Shown piece after piece: positions 1 through 8,100 of a stretch of 9,017 nt of DNA (within the stretch, counting starts at the first letter, position 1; each line of letters opens with the position of its first letter). This DNA is from an uncultured Collinsella sp. (GTDB lineage: Bacteria > Actinomycetota > Coriobacteriia > Coriobacteriales > Coriobacteriaceae). The stretch is from the NCBI GenBank assembly GCA_900544385.1, contig UQVD01000080.1, positions 1 to 9,017 on the forward strand, written 5' to 3'. The notes under the pieces were generated by a model that saw nothing but the letters and a program-made list of their open reading frames with translations, was not told the DNA's origin and searched no databases. Both the position numbers and the translations under genes were made by a program.

Positions 1-1
1 C

Positions 2-1321
2 GCGATGCAGGCGGCACGCGGCCCGGTTGCGCTTGCCCGGGTGACGCACGATCGCCAGGCGCGCGAGTGCTATCCGGCTGCCGTGTGGACCGAGTTGCGG
101 GCGCATGCCGAGGCCGCTGACGCTGCTAAGGCCGCAGACGCCGACAAGGCAGCTGACGACGCTAAGGCCACTGGCGCCGACAAGGCGAAGTGCGTGGGTG
201 AGGGCGATATCGTAAGGGACTTCGATCCCGCGGCAGGCGAAGGTCTCAAGCGCGAGCGCGTGACCTGTGAAGCCCCTCAGCATTTGAGTGCCGAGGCCGT
301 GCCGTATTTGGTCCTGCGCCGTCGTGACGGCGAGGGCGAGGACGCGCCGCTTGTGCCGCGCCTGACGTCCGCCTCGCAGATCGAGGCCTATTCCACCTGC
401 CCGCTGTGCTGGTTTGTCTCGTATCGCGTCAAGCCCCAGTCTATCGACGCGGATTTTGGCAACATGGAGAAGGGCAACTTCGTCCACGATGTGCTGGAAC
501 ACCTGCATGCCCGTCTGCCCCAAGAGGGCATGGAGCGCGTGACGCCCGAGAACTTGCCGCGCGTGCAGAAGCTGCTGTGCGAGGTCTTTGACGAGACCTT
601 GGCCGAGCATGCGGGCAAGCGCGGTACCGAGGGCCCGCTGGTGCCGCTCTCTCCAGTGGAGGAGCGCCAGGTGGCCGAGATCTTGCCGCAACTGGAGGGC
701 GTGCTCGCCTACGAGTCCGAGGCGCTCGCGCCCTTCGCGCCGCGCTATCTGGAGTTTGCGTTCAACGAGCTCCAGGTCGAGTATGCCGGTTGGCCGCTCG
801 GTGGGCGCATCGACCGCGTTGACGTGGATGTCGAGAATCGCGCCGTGGTAATCGACTACAAGCATCGTTCGGGTGTCGAGGAGTTTAAGCTCGCCGACCC
901 CACGGTGCGCGACGAGGAGTCGGGCGAGGCCCCCATCGACGACCCGCGCTGGCTGCCGCCCCATACCCAGACACTCATCTACGCGCAGGCCATGCGTCGG
1001 GCGCTGGGCCTAGATACCCGTGCTGCGCTCTATTTTTCGACCAAGGGCGGCAAGCCCGCGCTGCGCGGTGCGGCGAGCGCCGAGTTGCTTGAGGAAGAGC
1101 GCGGCGACGGTCGTATCCCGGGCCTTAAGAAGGGCTTTCCCGGCGAGGGCGGCAACATGGACTTCGATGCGCTGCTCGACCGCGTGGAGACCGGCATTGC
1201 CGAGCGCCTGCGCGAGCTCGAGGCGGGCGACGTCGCCGCTGTCGATCCGACGTCGGCGCAGGCCGCGCATGCGCGCTGTTCGTATAACCACGAAGGAACG
1301 TTTGTAAGGAGGGACGTGTAG
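2..1321 (+). CDS. addB: AddB-like nuclease subunit of AddAB helicase-nuclease (5' partial)
   Basis: This is the C-terminal part of a protein that probably pairs with the downstream AddA to resect double-strand DNA ends in the cytoplasm for recombinational repair. The reading frame is open to the left edge, so the ATG at 5 is probably internal; AddB proteins are usually above 1000 residues and only about 439 are here. Numbering from that ATG, residues 38-61 form an Ala/Lys/Asp-rich linker. A RecB-type PD-(D/E)XK nuclease domain runs from about residue 120 to the end, with a CPLC motif (C132, C135), GNFVH (H161), GRIDRVD (D270), VVIDYK (D284, K286) and Q322-x3-Y326. AddB normally ends with a CxxCxxxxxC Fe-S motif; here only C425 remains, with N428 and V434 in the other places. 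It lies directly upstream of addA, the usual addB-addA order. An AdnA-like or generic PD-(D/E)XK protein cannot be excluded because the helicase-like half is outside the window. Confidence 0.75.
   Translation, partial: AMQAARGPVALARVTHDRQARECYPAAVWTELRAHAEAADAAKAADADKAADDAKATGADKAKCVGEGDIVRDFDPAAGEGLKRERVTCEAPQHLSAEAVPYLVLRRRDGEGEDAPLVPRLTSASQIEAYSTCPLCWFVSYRVKPQSIDADFGNMEKGNFVHDVLEHLHARLPQEGMERVTPENLPRVQKLLCEVFDETLAEHAGKRGTEGPLVPLSPVEERQVAEILPQLEGVLAYESEALAPFAPRYLEFAFNELQVEYAGWPLGGRIDRVDVDVENRAVVIDYKHRSGVEEFKLADPTVRDEESGEAPIDDPRWLPPHTQTLIYAQAMRRALGLDTRAALYFSTKGGKPALRGAASAELLEEERGDGRIPGLKKGFPGEGGNMDFDALLDRVETGIAERLRELEAGDVAAVDPTSAQAAHARCSYNHEGTFVRRDV
116..187 (+). repeat. Four tandem 18-bp units (hexapeptide repeat) in the addB linker
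   Basis: Four consecutive in-frame 18-base units start at 116, 134, 152 and 170. They encode ADAAKA, ADADKA, ADDAKA and TGADKA. Units 1 and 3, and units 2 and 4, are closest to each other, so the block may have arisen as a duplicated 36-base pair of units (29 of 36 positions match by eye). The repeat sits just before the nuclease domain and probably encodes a flexible or helical charged linker between the helicase-like and nuclease halves. Confidence 0.8.
1306..1313 (+). promoter_or_regulatory. Shine-Dalgarno site for addA
   Basis: AAGGAGGG lies inside the last codons of the upstream gene, 11 bases before the ATG at 1325. It is close to a full anti-16S match and fixes the addA start. The upstream stop is at 1319-1321 and the gap to the next ATG is 3 bases, so translation of the two subunits is probably coupled. 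Confidence 0.8.
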
Positions 1322-1324
1322 ACC

Positions 1325-4300
1325 ATGGATCTTTCGACTTTGATGCCCCAACAGCTGCAAGTCGTCAAAACGCTCGACCGCCCGCTGTTTGTCTCGGCGG
1401 GCGCCGGTTCGGGCAAGACCTTTACCCTCACGCGCCGCATCGTCTATGCGCTCTCGCCCGAATCCGGTCCGTTTGTCGAACATCTGGACCAGGTGCTCGC
1501 CATTACCTTTACCAAAGACGCCGCGGCCGAGATTCGCGACCGTGTGCGCCGTGCGCTTATCGAAGAGGGTATGGACGAGGAGGCACTGACCGTCGACGAC
1601 GCGTGGATTTCGACCATCCACGGCATGTGCTCGCGCATCCTGCGCGCGCACGCGCTGGAGCTGGGCATCGATCCCGAGTTCACGGTGCTCACCGATACCG
1701 ACGAGCTTATGGATCAGGCTGTTGAGCATGTGCTGGGGCGCGCGACGGCGCCCGATGCCGCGCTCGAGCTCGCCGCTTCGCTTAAGGCCCTCTACGCTTG
1801 GTATCCCATGGCGGGCGAGGGCGGGCCGTTTGGCGTCGGTACCACCATCAAAGGCCTGGTGCGCGACCTGCTGGAGCTATCGAGCCAGCTTCCGGGCGGC
1901 ATGGACGATGTGCGCGTGGCGCGTGGCCAAGCCGACACCTCGGCGCTTGCCGATGCCTATCGTGCGGCGCTGGGCACAAGCAAGGCCACGACCGAGAAAG
2001 CGCAGGTGGCACTCGACGCCATCGACGCGTTTGAGGCGAGCGGCAAAACCATGGAGGATGCGGCGCGACTCATGATGTCGTGCAGCATGCCACGCGCGAG
2101 CAAGGCGTTTCCTAAGGAGCAGGTGGAGCTACTCAAGGCCGAGGCAGCCGATGCGTTTATCAATATCGTGCTTGCCTGCGGCGGTCCGGCGCTCGATGCG
2201 CTGGTGGGGCTTGCCCGTGCCGTAGAGGCGGAGTACCGTGCGCTCAAGGCCGGCCAGTCCGCGCTCGACAATAACGATCTGTTGCGCATGGCATACGAGG
2301 CGCTGCGCGACTACCCGGCTATTCGAGCTGCCTATGAGGGCCGCTTTAAAATGGTCATGATCGATGAGTTCCAGGATACCGATCAGATGCAGGTCGATTT
2401 GATTCGCTATCTGACGGGCGCGGGGGAGCGCGCGCTGTGCACCGTGGGCGATGCGCAGCAGTCGATCTACCGCTTCCGTGGCGCCGAGGTCGAGGTATTC
2501 CGTCGCCAGGAGCGCAGGGTGGGTTCGACGACGGCGTCCGAGACGGTCGCCACGTCCGATGCCCCCGCCGGCGAGCTCGTCAAACTCGTGCGCAACTTCC
2601 GCAGCCACGACGAGGTGCTGCGCTATGTGGCGCGCGTCTTTGACGGCGACACCGGTGGTTTGATGCAGGGGTTCTTGGATCTTGAGCCGAGCGACAAACG
2701 CAAGGACAAGCTCAGGGCAAAGGCTTCGCGCCGCCAGGCGCTGTTCGTTGCCGGTGGCAGCACGCAGGAGCGCACGCAGGCCAAGGCCCGTGCGATCGCC
2801 GAGCGATTCCATGCGCTTGCCGATGCTGGCCAGCCCCAGGGCGGCATGGTGCTGCTGCTGGGTCGCATGACCAACGCCGATGTCTATGCGCAGGCCTTCC
2901 GCGACCAAGGGCTCGACTGCGTGATCGCAGGCGGCTCGGTCTTTGCCCAGGCAGCCGAGGTGCAGACGGTGCGTGCCCTGGTCTGTGCGCTCGCCAATCC
3001 GGTCGATACGGCGCAGGGTCTTATGCCACTGCTGGCCTCGCCGATGTTTGCACTCGGCGCCCAGGAGTTCCTGGCGCTGGCGACCAAGCTCGACGAGCAG
3101 ACGGGCGAGACGGCGCGCCGCAACATCGATGCGGGCATCATGAGCGATTCCGATGTGCCGGGTTTACAGAACCTGCCGCTCGTGACGCGCGCCCGCGAGG
3201 TGCTGCGCTACGCGCTTCGTCGCGTGGGGCGTGATTCGTTCGCCGCCGTCGCGCGCGACGTGGTCAATGCCTCCGGCTGGTTCGTGCGTCTGGCGCAGCG
3301 CGGCCCCGAGGGGAAGGCCATTGCCGCCAACGTGCTCAAGGCGCTCGATGCCGTGGCCGAGGCAGAGGCCGAGCTCGGCAATTCTCCGCGCTCCATCGCG
3401 CTCGCCTTCGACCGTTTCTTGGCGGGCAAGGAAGCCCCGGGTGCCCTCAACGAGGAGGGTGACGGCGCGGTACGCATCATGACCGTGCATGCGTCCAAGG
3501 GTCTGGAGTATCCTGTCGTGGCGGTTGCCGAGTGTTTTGGCGTGCGCAAATCGTCCGGTGCGGCACAGATGGGTCGCGTCGAGGGCGGAGCGCAGGTCGT
3601 GGCACTGCCGGTACGCTTCGACGGCGTTAAGCTCGCCGACGGTACCTTTGTGAAGGGCGACGACGTCAAAAAGCAGTTTGAGCATGCGTTTAAGGGCAAG
3701 GGTACGTCGCTGTGGCTGCCGCCGGAGCTCATGGAGGACGTATGCGCGACGGGCTCTCCCGCCGAGGCATTTGCCCGCCTACGTAACGACGACCTACAGC
3801 TTTCGCTCGAGGAGCGGGCCCGCTTGCTCTACGTTGCCATGACGCGTGCGGGCGAGCTAGTGATCTTGGCGATGGATGCCGGCGTGAGCCGCGGCAAGGT
3901 GACGGCGCCGACCTTCGACGTCGAGACCGATCTGACCTACGACGTGCTGCGCCGCATCCTGCCGACCGACGCTCTGGGCGTGCCGCAGCTCGATGCCGAC
4001 CGTCTGGTGTTCGACAACTCCCAGCCGGGCGACTACGAGCTCATTTCGCTGGCGGACTTTACGTTTGGTGAGCAGGCGTTTGAGGCTAACGCTTCGCTGG
4101 ATGCCGAGGGCAGGCTTGTACGCGGCGATGTCGAAACAGATGCTACCGACGATTCGGCCAGTACAATCGTCCCCGGTCCTGCCGACCCCAAGGCCGATTC
4201 GTTTGAGCTCGTGTATCCCCAGGCAGTGGGCGTGCGCATGGGCATCTGTCCGTTCCCGGTGCGTGACTCGTATAGCTACTCGTCAATTGCCGCGGCGCTG

Positions 4301-4957
4301 CATGCCGAGTCCGAGGACCGTGCCGCCGAGACGCGCGTGCCCATGGACGAGGCTGGCGATGATGCGGAGTCGGATGGCTCGGAGATGACGGATGCGGACG
4401 TGGCTGCTGTCGAGCCCGCCGGCAATCCCATGGCGTTGGGTTCGGCCTTCCACGCTGCCTGCCAGTGGCTCATCGAGATGGGTGCCGATGCGCTGCCCGC
4501 TGAGCGTGCCGACGCCCTGGCTCGCCTGTGGCGCCTGACGCCGGAACAGCGCGAGCGCTTCGATGTCGCTCTGGATCGCTGGCTCAAGTCGTCGGTTCGT
4601 GCCGAGCTGCTCGCGTGGCCGTGCATCCGTGCCGAGGTGCCGTTCTTCTCGCTGGGCTGCGAGGACGAGGATATCGCCCGCTACGGCGCCTATGCCGAGG
4701 GCGCCATCGATGCACTGGCCACCGACCCGGCGGATCCGTCGCGCGCACTGGTCATCGACTACAAGACGGGTGGCACGCCGGACGAGACGCCGGACCAGCT
4801 GCAAGAGAAGCACGCCCTGCAGGCGCGCGTCTACGCTGATGTTCTGCACAAAGCGGGCTTTGAGGCCGTGACCGTCAAGTTCGTCCGCGTGGAGCAGCCG
4901 GATCCAACCATCTTCGTCGAACCCGCCGAGCCCCAAGTAGTCATCTACAATCTTTAG
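1325..4957 (+). CDS. addA: AddA-like ATP-dependent helicase/nuclease
   Basis: This 1210-residue protein matches AddA in length and architecture. AddA is the 3'-5' UvrD-type helicase and nuclease subunit that, with AddB, unwinds and degrades double-strand ends until Chi and then feeds RecA. Visible helicase motifs in order: PQQ (residues 8-10), Walker A GAGSGKT (26-32), TFTKDAAAEIRDR (61-73), Walker B IDEFQDT (346-352), VGDAQQSIYRFRGA (374-387), VRNFRSH (422-428), TVHASKGLEY (720-729) and LLYVAMTRA (834-842). The C-terminal RecB-type nuclease has GSAFH (H1043), GAID (D1129), VIDYKTGG (D1145, K1147) and Q1166-x3-Y1170, so both activities look intact. Residues 995-1030 are a very acidic insertion near the start of the nuclease domain. 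The start is set by the strong ribosome site at 1306. Compared with dnaE it carries more rare codons, for example TTA at L614 and several CTA. AdnB is a less likely alternative, because the IHxSKGLEFPVV-type motif fits AddA better. Confidence 0.92.
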   Translation: MDLSTLMPQQLQVVKTLDRPLFVSAGAGSGKTFTLTRRIVYALSPESGPFVEHLDQVLAITFTKDAAAEIRDRVRRALIEEGMDEEALTVDDAWISTIHGMCSRILRAHALELGIDPEFTVLTDTDELMDQAVEHVLGRATAPDAALELAASLKALYAWYPMAGEGGPFGVGTTIKGLVRDLLELSSQLPGGMDDVRVARGQADTSALADAYRAALGTSKATTEKAQVALDAIDAFEASGKTMEDAARLMMSCSMPRASKAFPKEQVELLKAEAADAFINIVLACGGPALDALVGLARAVEAEYRALKAGQSALDNNDLLRMAYEALRDYPAIRAAYEGRFKMVMIDEFQDTDQMQVDLIRYLTGAGERALCTVGDAQQSIYRFRGAEVEVFRRQERRVGSTTASETVATSDAPAGELVKLVRNFRSHDEVLRYVARVFDGDTGGLMQGFLDLEPSDKRKDKLRAKASRRQALFVAGGSTQERTQAKARAIAERFHALADAGQPQGGMVLLLGRMTNADVYAQAFRDQGLDCVIAGGSVFAQAAEVQTVRALVCALANPVDTAQGLMPLLASPMFALGAQEFLALATKLDEQTGETARRNIDAGIMSDSDVPGLQNLPLVTRAREVLRYALRRVGRDSFAAVARDVVNASGWFVRLAQRGPEGKAIAANVLKALDAVAEAEAELGNSPRSIALAFDRFLAGKEAPGALNEEGDGAVRIMTVHASKGLEYPVVAVAECFGVRKSSGAAQMGRVEGGAQVVALPVRFDGVKLADGTFVKGDDVKKQFEHAFKGKGTSLWLPPELMEDVCATGSPAEAFARLRNDDLQLSLEERARLLYVAMTRAGELVILAMDAGVSRGKVTAPTFDVETDLTYDVLRRILPTDALGVPQLDADRLVFDNSQPGDYELISLADFTFGEQAFEANASLDAEGRLVRGDVETDATDDSASTIVPGPADPKADSFELVYPQAVGVRMGICPFPVRDSYSYSSIAAALHAESEDRAAETRVPMDEAGDDAESDGSEMTDADVAAVEPAGNPMALGSAFHAACQWLIEMGADALPAERADALARLWRLTPEQRERFDVALDRWLKSSVRAELLAWPCIRAEVPFFSLGCEDEDIARYGAYAEGAIDALATDPADPSRALVIDYKTGGTPDETPDQLQEKHALQARVYADVLHKAGFEAVTVKFVRVEQPDPTIFVEPAEPQVVIYNL

Positions 4958-4970
4958 CCCGACCGGGGCT
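4956..4970 (+). terminator. Weak GC-rich hairpin at the addA stop
   Basis: AGCCC at 4956-4960 and GGGCT at 4966-4970 can pair as a 5-bp stem with a 5-base loop. The stem starts within the addA stop codon. No T-tract follows, so this is at best a weak or factor-assisted terminator. A longer-range pairing of AGCCCC at 4929-4934 with GGGGCT at 4965-4970 would compete with it. Confidence 0.25.
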
Positions 4971-4994
4971 GCCCGCACTCCATTCCCCAATAAC

Positions 4995-5057
4995 TTGCGG
5001 TGGAATAGTTCCTGTTTAGGCTCCATAGACCGCTAAACAGGAACTATTTCACCGCAA
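4995..5057. repeat. Long imperfect inverted repeat (25-bp stem, 13-base loop)
   Basis: The left arm at 4995-5019 begins TTGCGGTG and ends CTGTTTAG. The right arm at 5033-5057 begins CTAAACAG and ends CACCGCAA. The arms are reverse complements at 24 of 25 positions; the one exception (G at 5003 against T at 5049) is a G.U pair in RNA. The loop is 5020-5032. The stem is only about 44% GC, in contrast to the GC-rich genes on both sides. No T-tract follows on either strand, so a standard intrinsic terminator is unlikely. It lies about 37 bases after the addA stop and 100 bases before dnaE. It could be a dispersed palindromic repeat (REP- or MITE-like), a factor-assisted terminator or RNA-stabilising hairpin, or a structured RNA. 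I do not recognise the family. Confidence 0.9.
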
Positions 5058-5112
5058 CTCAAGAGGAGCCGTGTTGGTTTGGCTAGGTTCGGGTGCTGTC
5101 CGTGCCGTGGGG

Positions 5113-5118
5113 TAAAAT
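5113..5118 (+). promoter_or_regulatory. Candidate -10 box of the dnaE promoter
   Basis: TAAAAT differs from TATAAT at one position and stands out in a GC-rich setting. It would place the transcript start near 5125 and give a leader of about 33 bases. No good -35 hexamer is visible at 16-18 bases upstream (that region reads TCGGGTGC), and there is no properly spaced TGn extension, so the promoter call rests on the -10 box alone. Confidence 0.45.
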
Positions 5119-5145
5119 CGTTCAGTCAGAACACGAACCCGCATC

Positions 5146-5149
5146 GGAG
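5146..5149 (+). promoter_or_regulatory. Shine-Dalgarno site for dnaE
   Basis: GGAG at 5146-5149 (within CGGAGC) is 8 bases before the ATG at 5158. This supports that start, which also gives the canonical alpha-subunit N-terminus MAFVHLHNH. Confidence 0.65.
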
Positions 5150-5157
5150 CTCATCAC

Positions 5158-8100
5158 ATGGCATTCGTCCATCTGCACAATCACACTGTCTTTTCCATGC
5201 TCGACGGCGCAACCCGTATCCAGGATATGGTCAACCGCGCCGTAGAGCTGGGCATGCCCGCCGTGGCCATTACCGACCACGGCTACATGTATGGCGTGCC
5301 CGACCTGGCGCTGGCCTGCGACGCCGTCAACCACAACACGCCCGAGTACAAAACCTGGAGCCACGACAAGGCCTTCTTGGAAAAAGACCGCCGCGACGAG
5401 CTGGTGGAGCCCGATCCCGAGGAAAGCCCGCGCGAGCATGCCCAGTATGTGAAGGACATGGCCATGTGGGATGAGAAGGGCAACATCGACGAGCTCAAGC
5501 CGCCCCTGGTCATTAAGCCCATCTTTGGCTGCGAGGTCTACTTTACGCCGGACGAGACGCTCGCCCGCGACCACAAGCCCGAGCTCTACCACATGATCCT
5601 TCTGGCCAAGGACCAGGAGGGCTACGTCAACCTGATGCAGACGGTTTCCGAGGCCGCCGTGCAGGGCTTTTACTACAAGCCGCGTGTAACGCTCGACAAC
5701 CTGCGCCGCCATGCCAAGGGCATGATCTGCACGAGCGCCTGCATCGCGGGCATCATCCCCAAGTACATCGACCGCGGTGACATGGAAGGCGCCATCAAGT
5801 GGGCCGAGACCTTCCGCGACACCTTCGACCCCGGCGACTTTTACATCGAGATCCAGGAACACGGCATTACCACCGACAACGGCCTGACTGACGAGCAGAT
5901 GGACCGCACGCTCATCGATATCGCCAAACAGGTGGGCGTCAAGGTCATCGCTACCAACGACTTTCACTACCTGCGCCGCGAGGACGCGCCCGTGCAGGAC
6001 GTCATCATGTGCATCGGCATGAACGCCAAGGTCGACGACCCCAACCGCATGCGCATGACCGGCTCGGAGTTTTATATGAAGACCGAGGAGGAGATGCGGG
6101 CGATGTTTCCGTATTGCCCCGAGGCCTGTGACAACACGCTCGAGATTGCCGACAAGTGCTACGTGGAACTGGACTGGGACTCCATCATCCTGCCGCGCTT
6201 CCCGTTGCTCGATCCCGGCGAGACGCACGAGAGCCAGTTCCGCCGCGAGTGCGAGAAGGGCCTGCGCCAGCATTACGGCGACGACTGGGCCACGCGCGAG
6301 ATCGGTGGCGTCAACATCAAAGAACGCTTTGAGTACGAATACAAGGTCATCTGCGACAAGGGCTTTGCCGCCTACTTTTTGATCGTTGCCGAGTACGTGC
6401 AATGGGCCAAGGACAACGGCATCGGCGTCGGCCCCGGCCGTGGCTCGGCCGCCGGCGCTATCGTCGCCTACGCCATGAACATCACCGCGTTCGACCCGCT
6501 CGAGAACGGCCTGATGTTCGAGAGGTTCCTGTCCCCGCAGCGTACCGAGATGCCCGATATCGATATGGACTTCGACGATGAGCGGCGCCTCGAGGTCGTG
6601 GAGCACGTTCGCCAGCTCTACGGCCCCGAGAAGGTCACCCACGTCATCACCTACTCGACCATTAAGGCCAAGCAGGCCATCAACGACGCCGCGCGCGTCC
6701 TGGACTACCCGGTCTACATGGGTCAGCGCCTGTCCAAGATGGTTTCGAGCGACCCCAAAGTCAAGCTCAAGCAGGTGCTCGAAAAGCAACCCGGCAAAGA
6801 GGATCTGTTTAACCCCGACTTTGCCGAGGCCTATAAAAAGGATGACGACGCCCGCCGCATCATCGACACGGCGCTCTCGATTGAGGGCCTCACCCGTGGC
6901 GAGGGCGTGCACGCGTGCGCCGTTCTGATCTGTCGCGACCCCGTCAACGAGCATGTGCCCACCAAGCTCGATACCAAGGGCGGCGTCGAGATTACCCAGT
7001 ACGAGGGCCATACCGTTGCCGACATGGGCCTGCTCAAGATGGACTTCTTGGGCCTGCGCACGCTCACGGTTATCTCCAAGGCCAAGGCAAACATCAAAAA
7101 GAACTTCGGCATCGACATCAAAGAGGAAGAGATTCCCTTTGACGATCCCGAGATCTTTAAGCTCATGGGCTCTGGCCACACCGCCGGCGTCTTCCAGGTC
7201 GAGTCCGCCGGCATGACGGCCACGATCAAGAACATGAAGCCCACCGAGTACAAGCACGTCGTGGCATTGATCGCCCTGTACCGCCCGGGCCCGCTGGGCG
7301 CCGGCATGGTCTCGTCCTACATCAACCGTATGAACGGCAAGGAGCCGGCCGTCTCCTACGATGACCGTCTGGACGACATCCTGGGCGAAACCTACGGCAC
7401 CATGGTCTACCAGGAGCAGGTTATGCTCATCTCCGTCGAGATGTGCGGCTTCTCCAAGGGCGAATCGGACTCGCGTATCCGTAAGCCCGTGGCTAAGAAA
7501 AAGATCAAGCTGCTCACGTCGACGGTGCTCCACTGGGAGGATGGCTCGGACGAGACCACCTACGACCACTGGATGAACGGCGCCATCAAGAACAACTACA
7601 CGCGCGAGGTCGCCCAGAAGATTTGGGACGATGTTCTCGAGTTCGCGTCCTACGCCTTTAACAAGTCGCACTCCGCCGGCTACGCCATCCTGGTTATGCA
7701 GACGGCGTGGCTCAAGGCGCATTATCCGCACGAGTACATGGCGGCCGTTCTGACGTCCTATACGGGCAAGACCGACAAGATCGTGCATTACGTCTCGGCG
7801 TGCCGTCACGACGGCATCCCCGTGCTTTCGCCAGATGTCAACGAGTCCGGTACCGAGTTCACGGCTACCAAGGAAGGCGTGCGCTTTGGTTTGGCTGGCA
7901 TCCGCGGCGTGGGCACCGGCGTGGCGCAGGCGATTATCGCCGAGCGCGAGGCGGGCGGCCCGTTTAAGACGCTGCACGACTTTGTCGAGCGCGTGGACTC
8001 GAGCCAGGCAAACCGCCGCGTGATCGAATCGCTCATCAAGGCAGGCGCCTTTGACTCCACGGGGTATCCGCGTCGCCAGATGATGCACTTTGTGGACAAG

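Noticed and set aside
2..1321. Reading the first gene as a complete stand-alone protein starting at the ATG at 5
   Set aside because: The frame is open through the left edge, no ribosome site can be seen before base 5, and the nuclease domain is the usual C-terminal half of a much larger AddB-type protein.
1010..1729. Antisense open frame spanning the addB-addA junction, and similar - strand frames at 2129-2908, 3164-3685 and 4283-5026
   Set aside because: All lie opposite well-supported coding sequence with clear domain motifs, and none shows a ribosome site or recognisable protein family. They are typical of high-GC DNA.
5071..5115. A possible leader peptide of 13-14 codons (GTG at 5071 or TTG at 5074, stop TAA at 5113), preceded by AGAGGAG
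   Set aside because: GGAG lies only 2 bases before the GTG and 5 before the TTG, no stalling motif is visible in the peptide, and its stop overlaps the candidate -10 box of dnaE, so it would be upstream of the likely transcript start.
5079..5474. A + strand frame overlapping the first part of dnaE
   Set aside because: It starts at a TTG without a well-placed ribosome site, and most of it is an out-of-frame reading of dnaE with an Arg/Gly-rich shadow composition.
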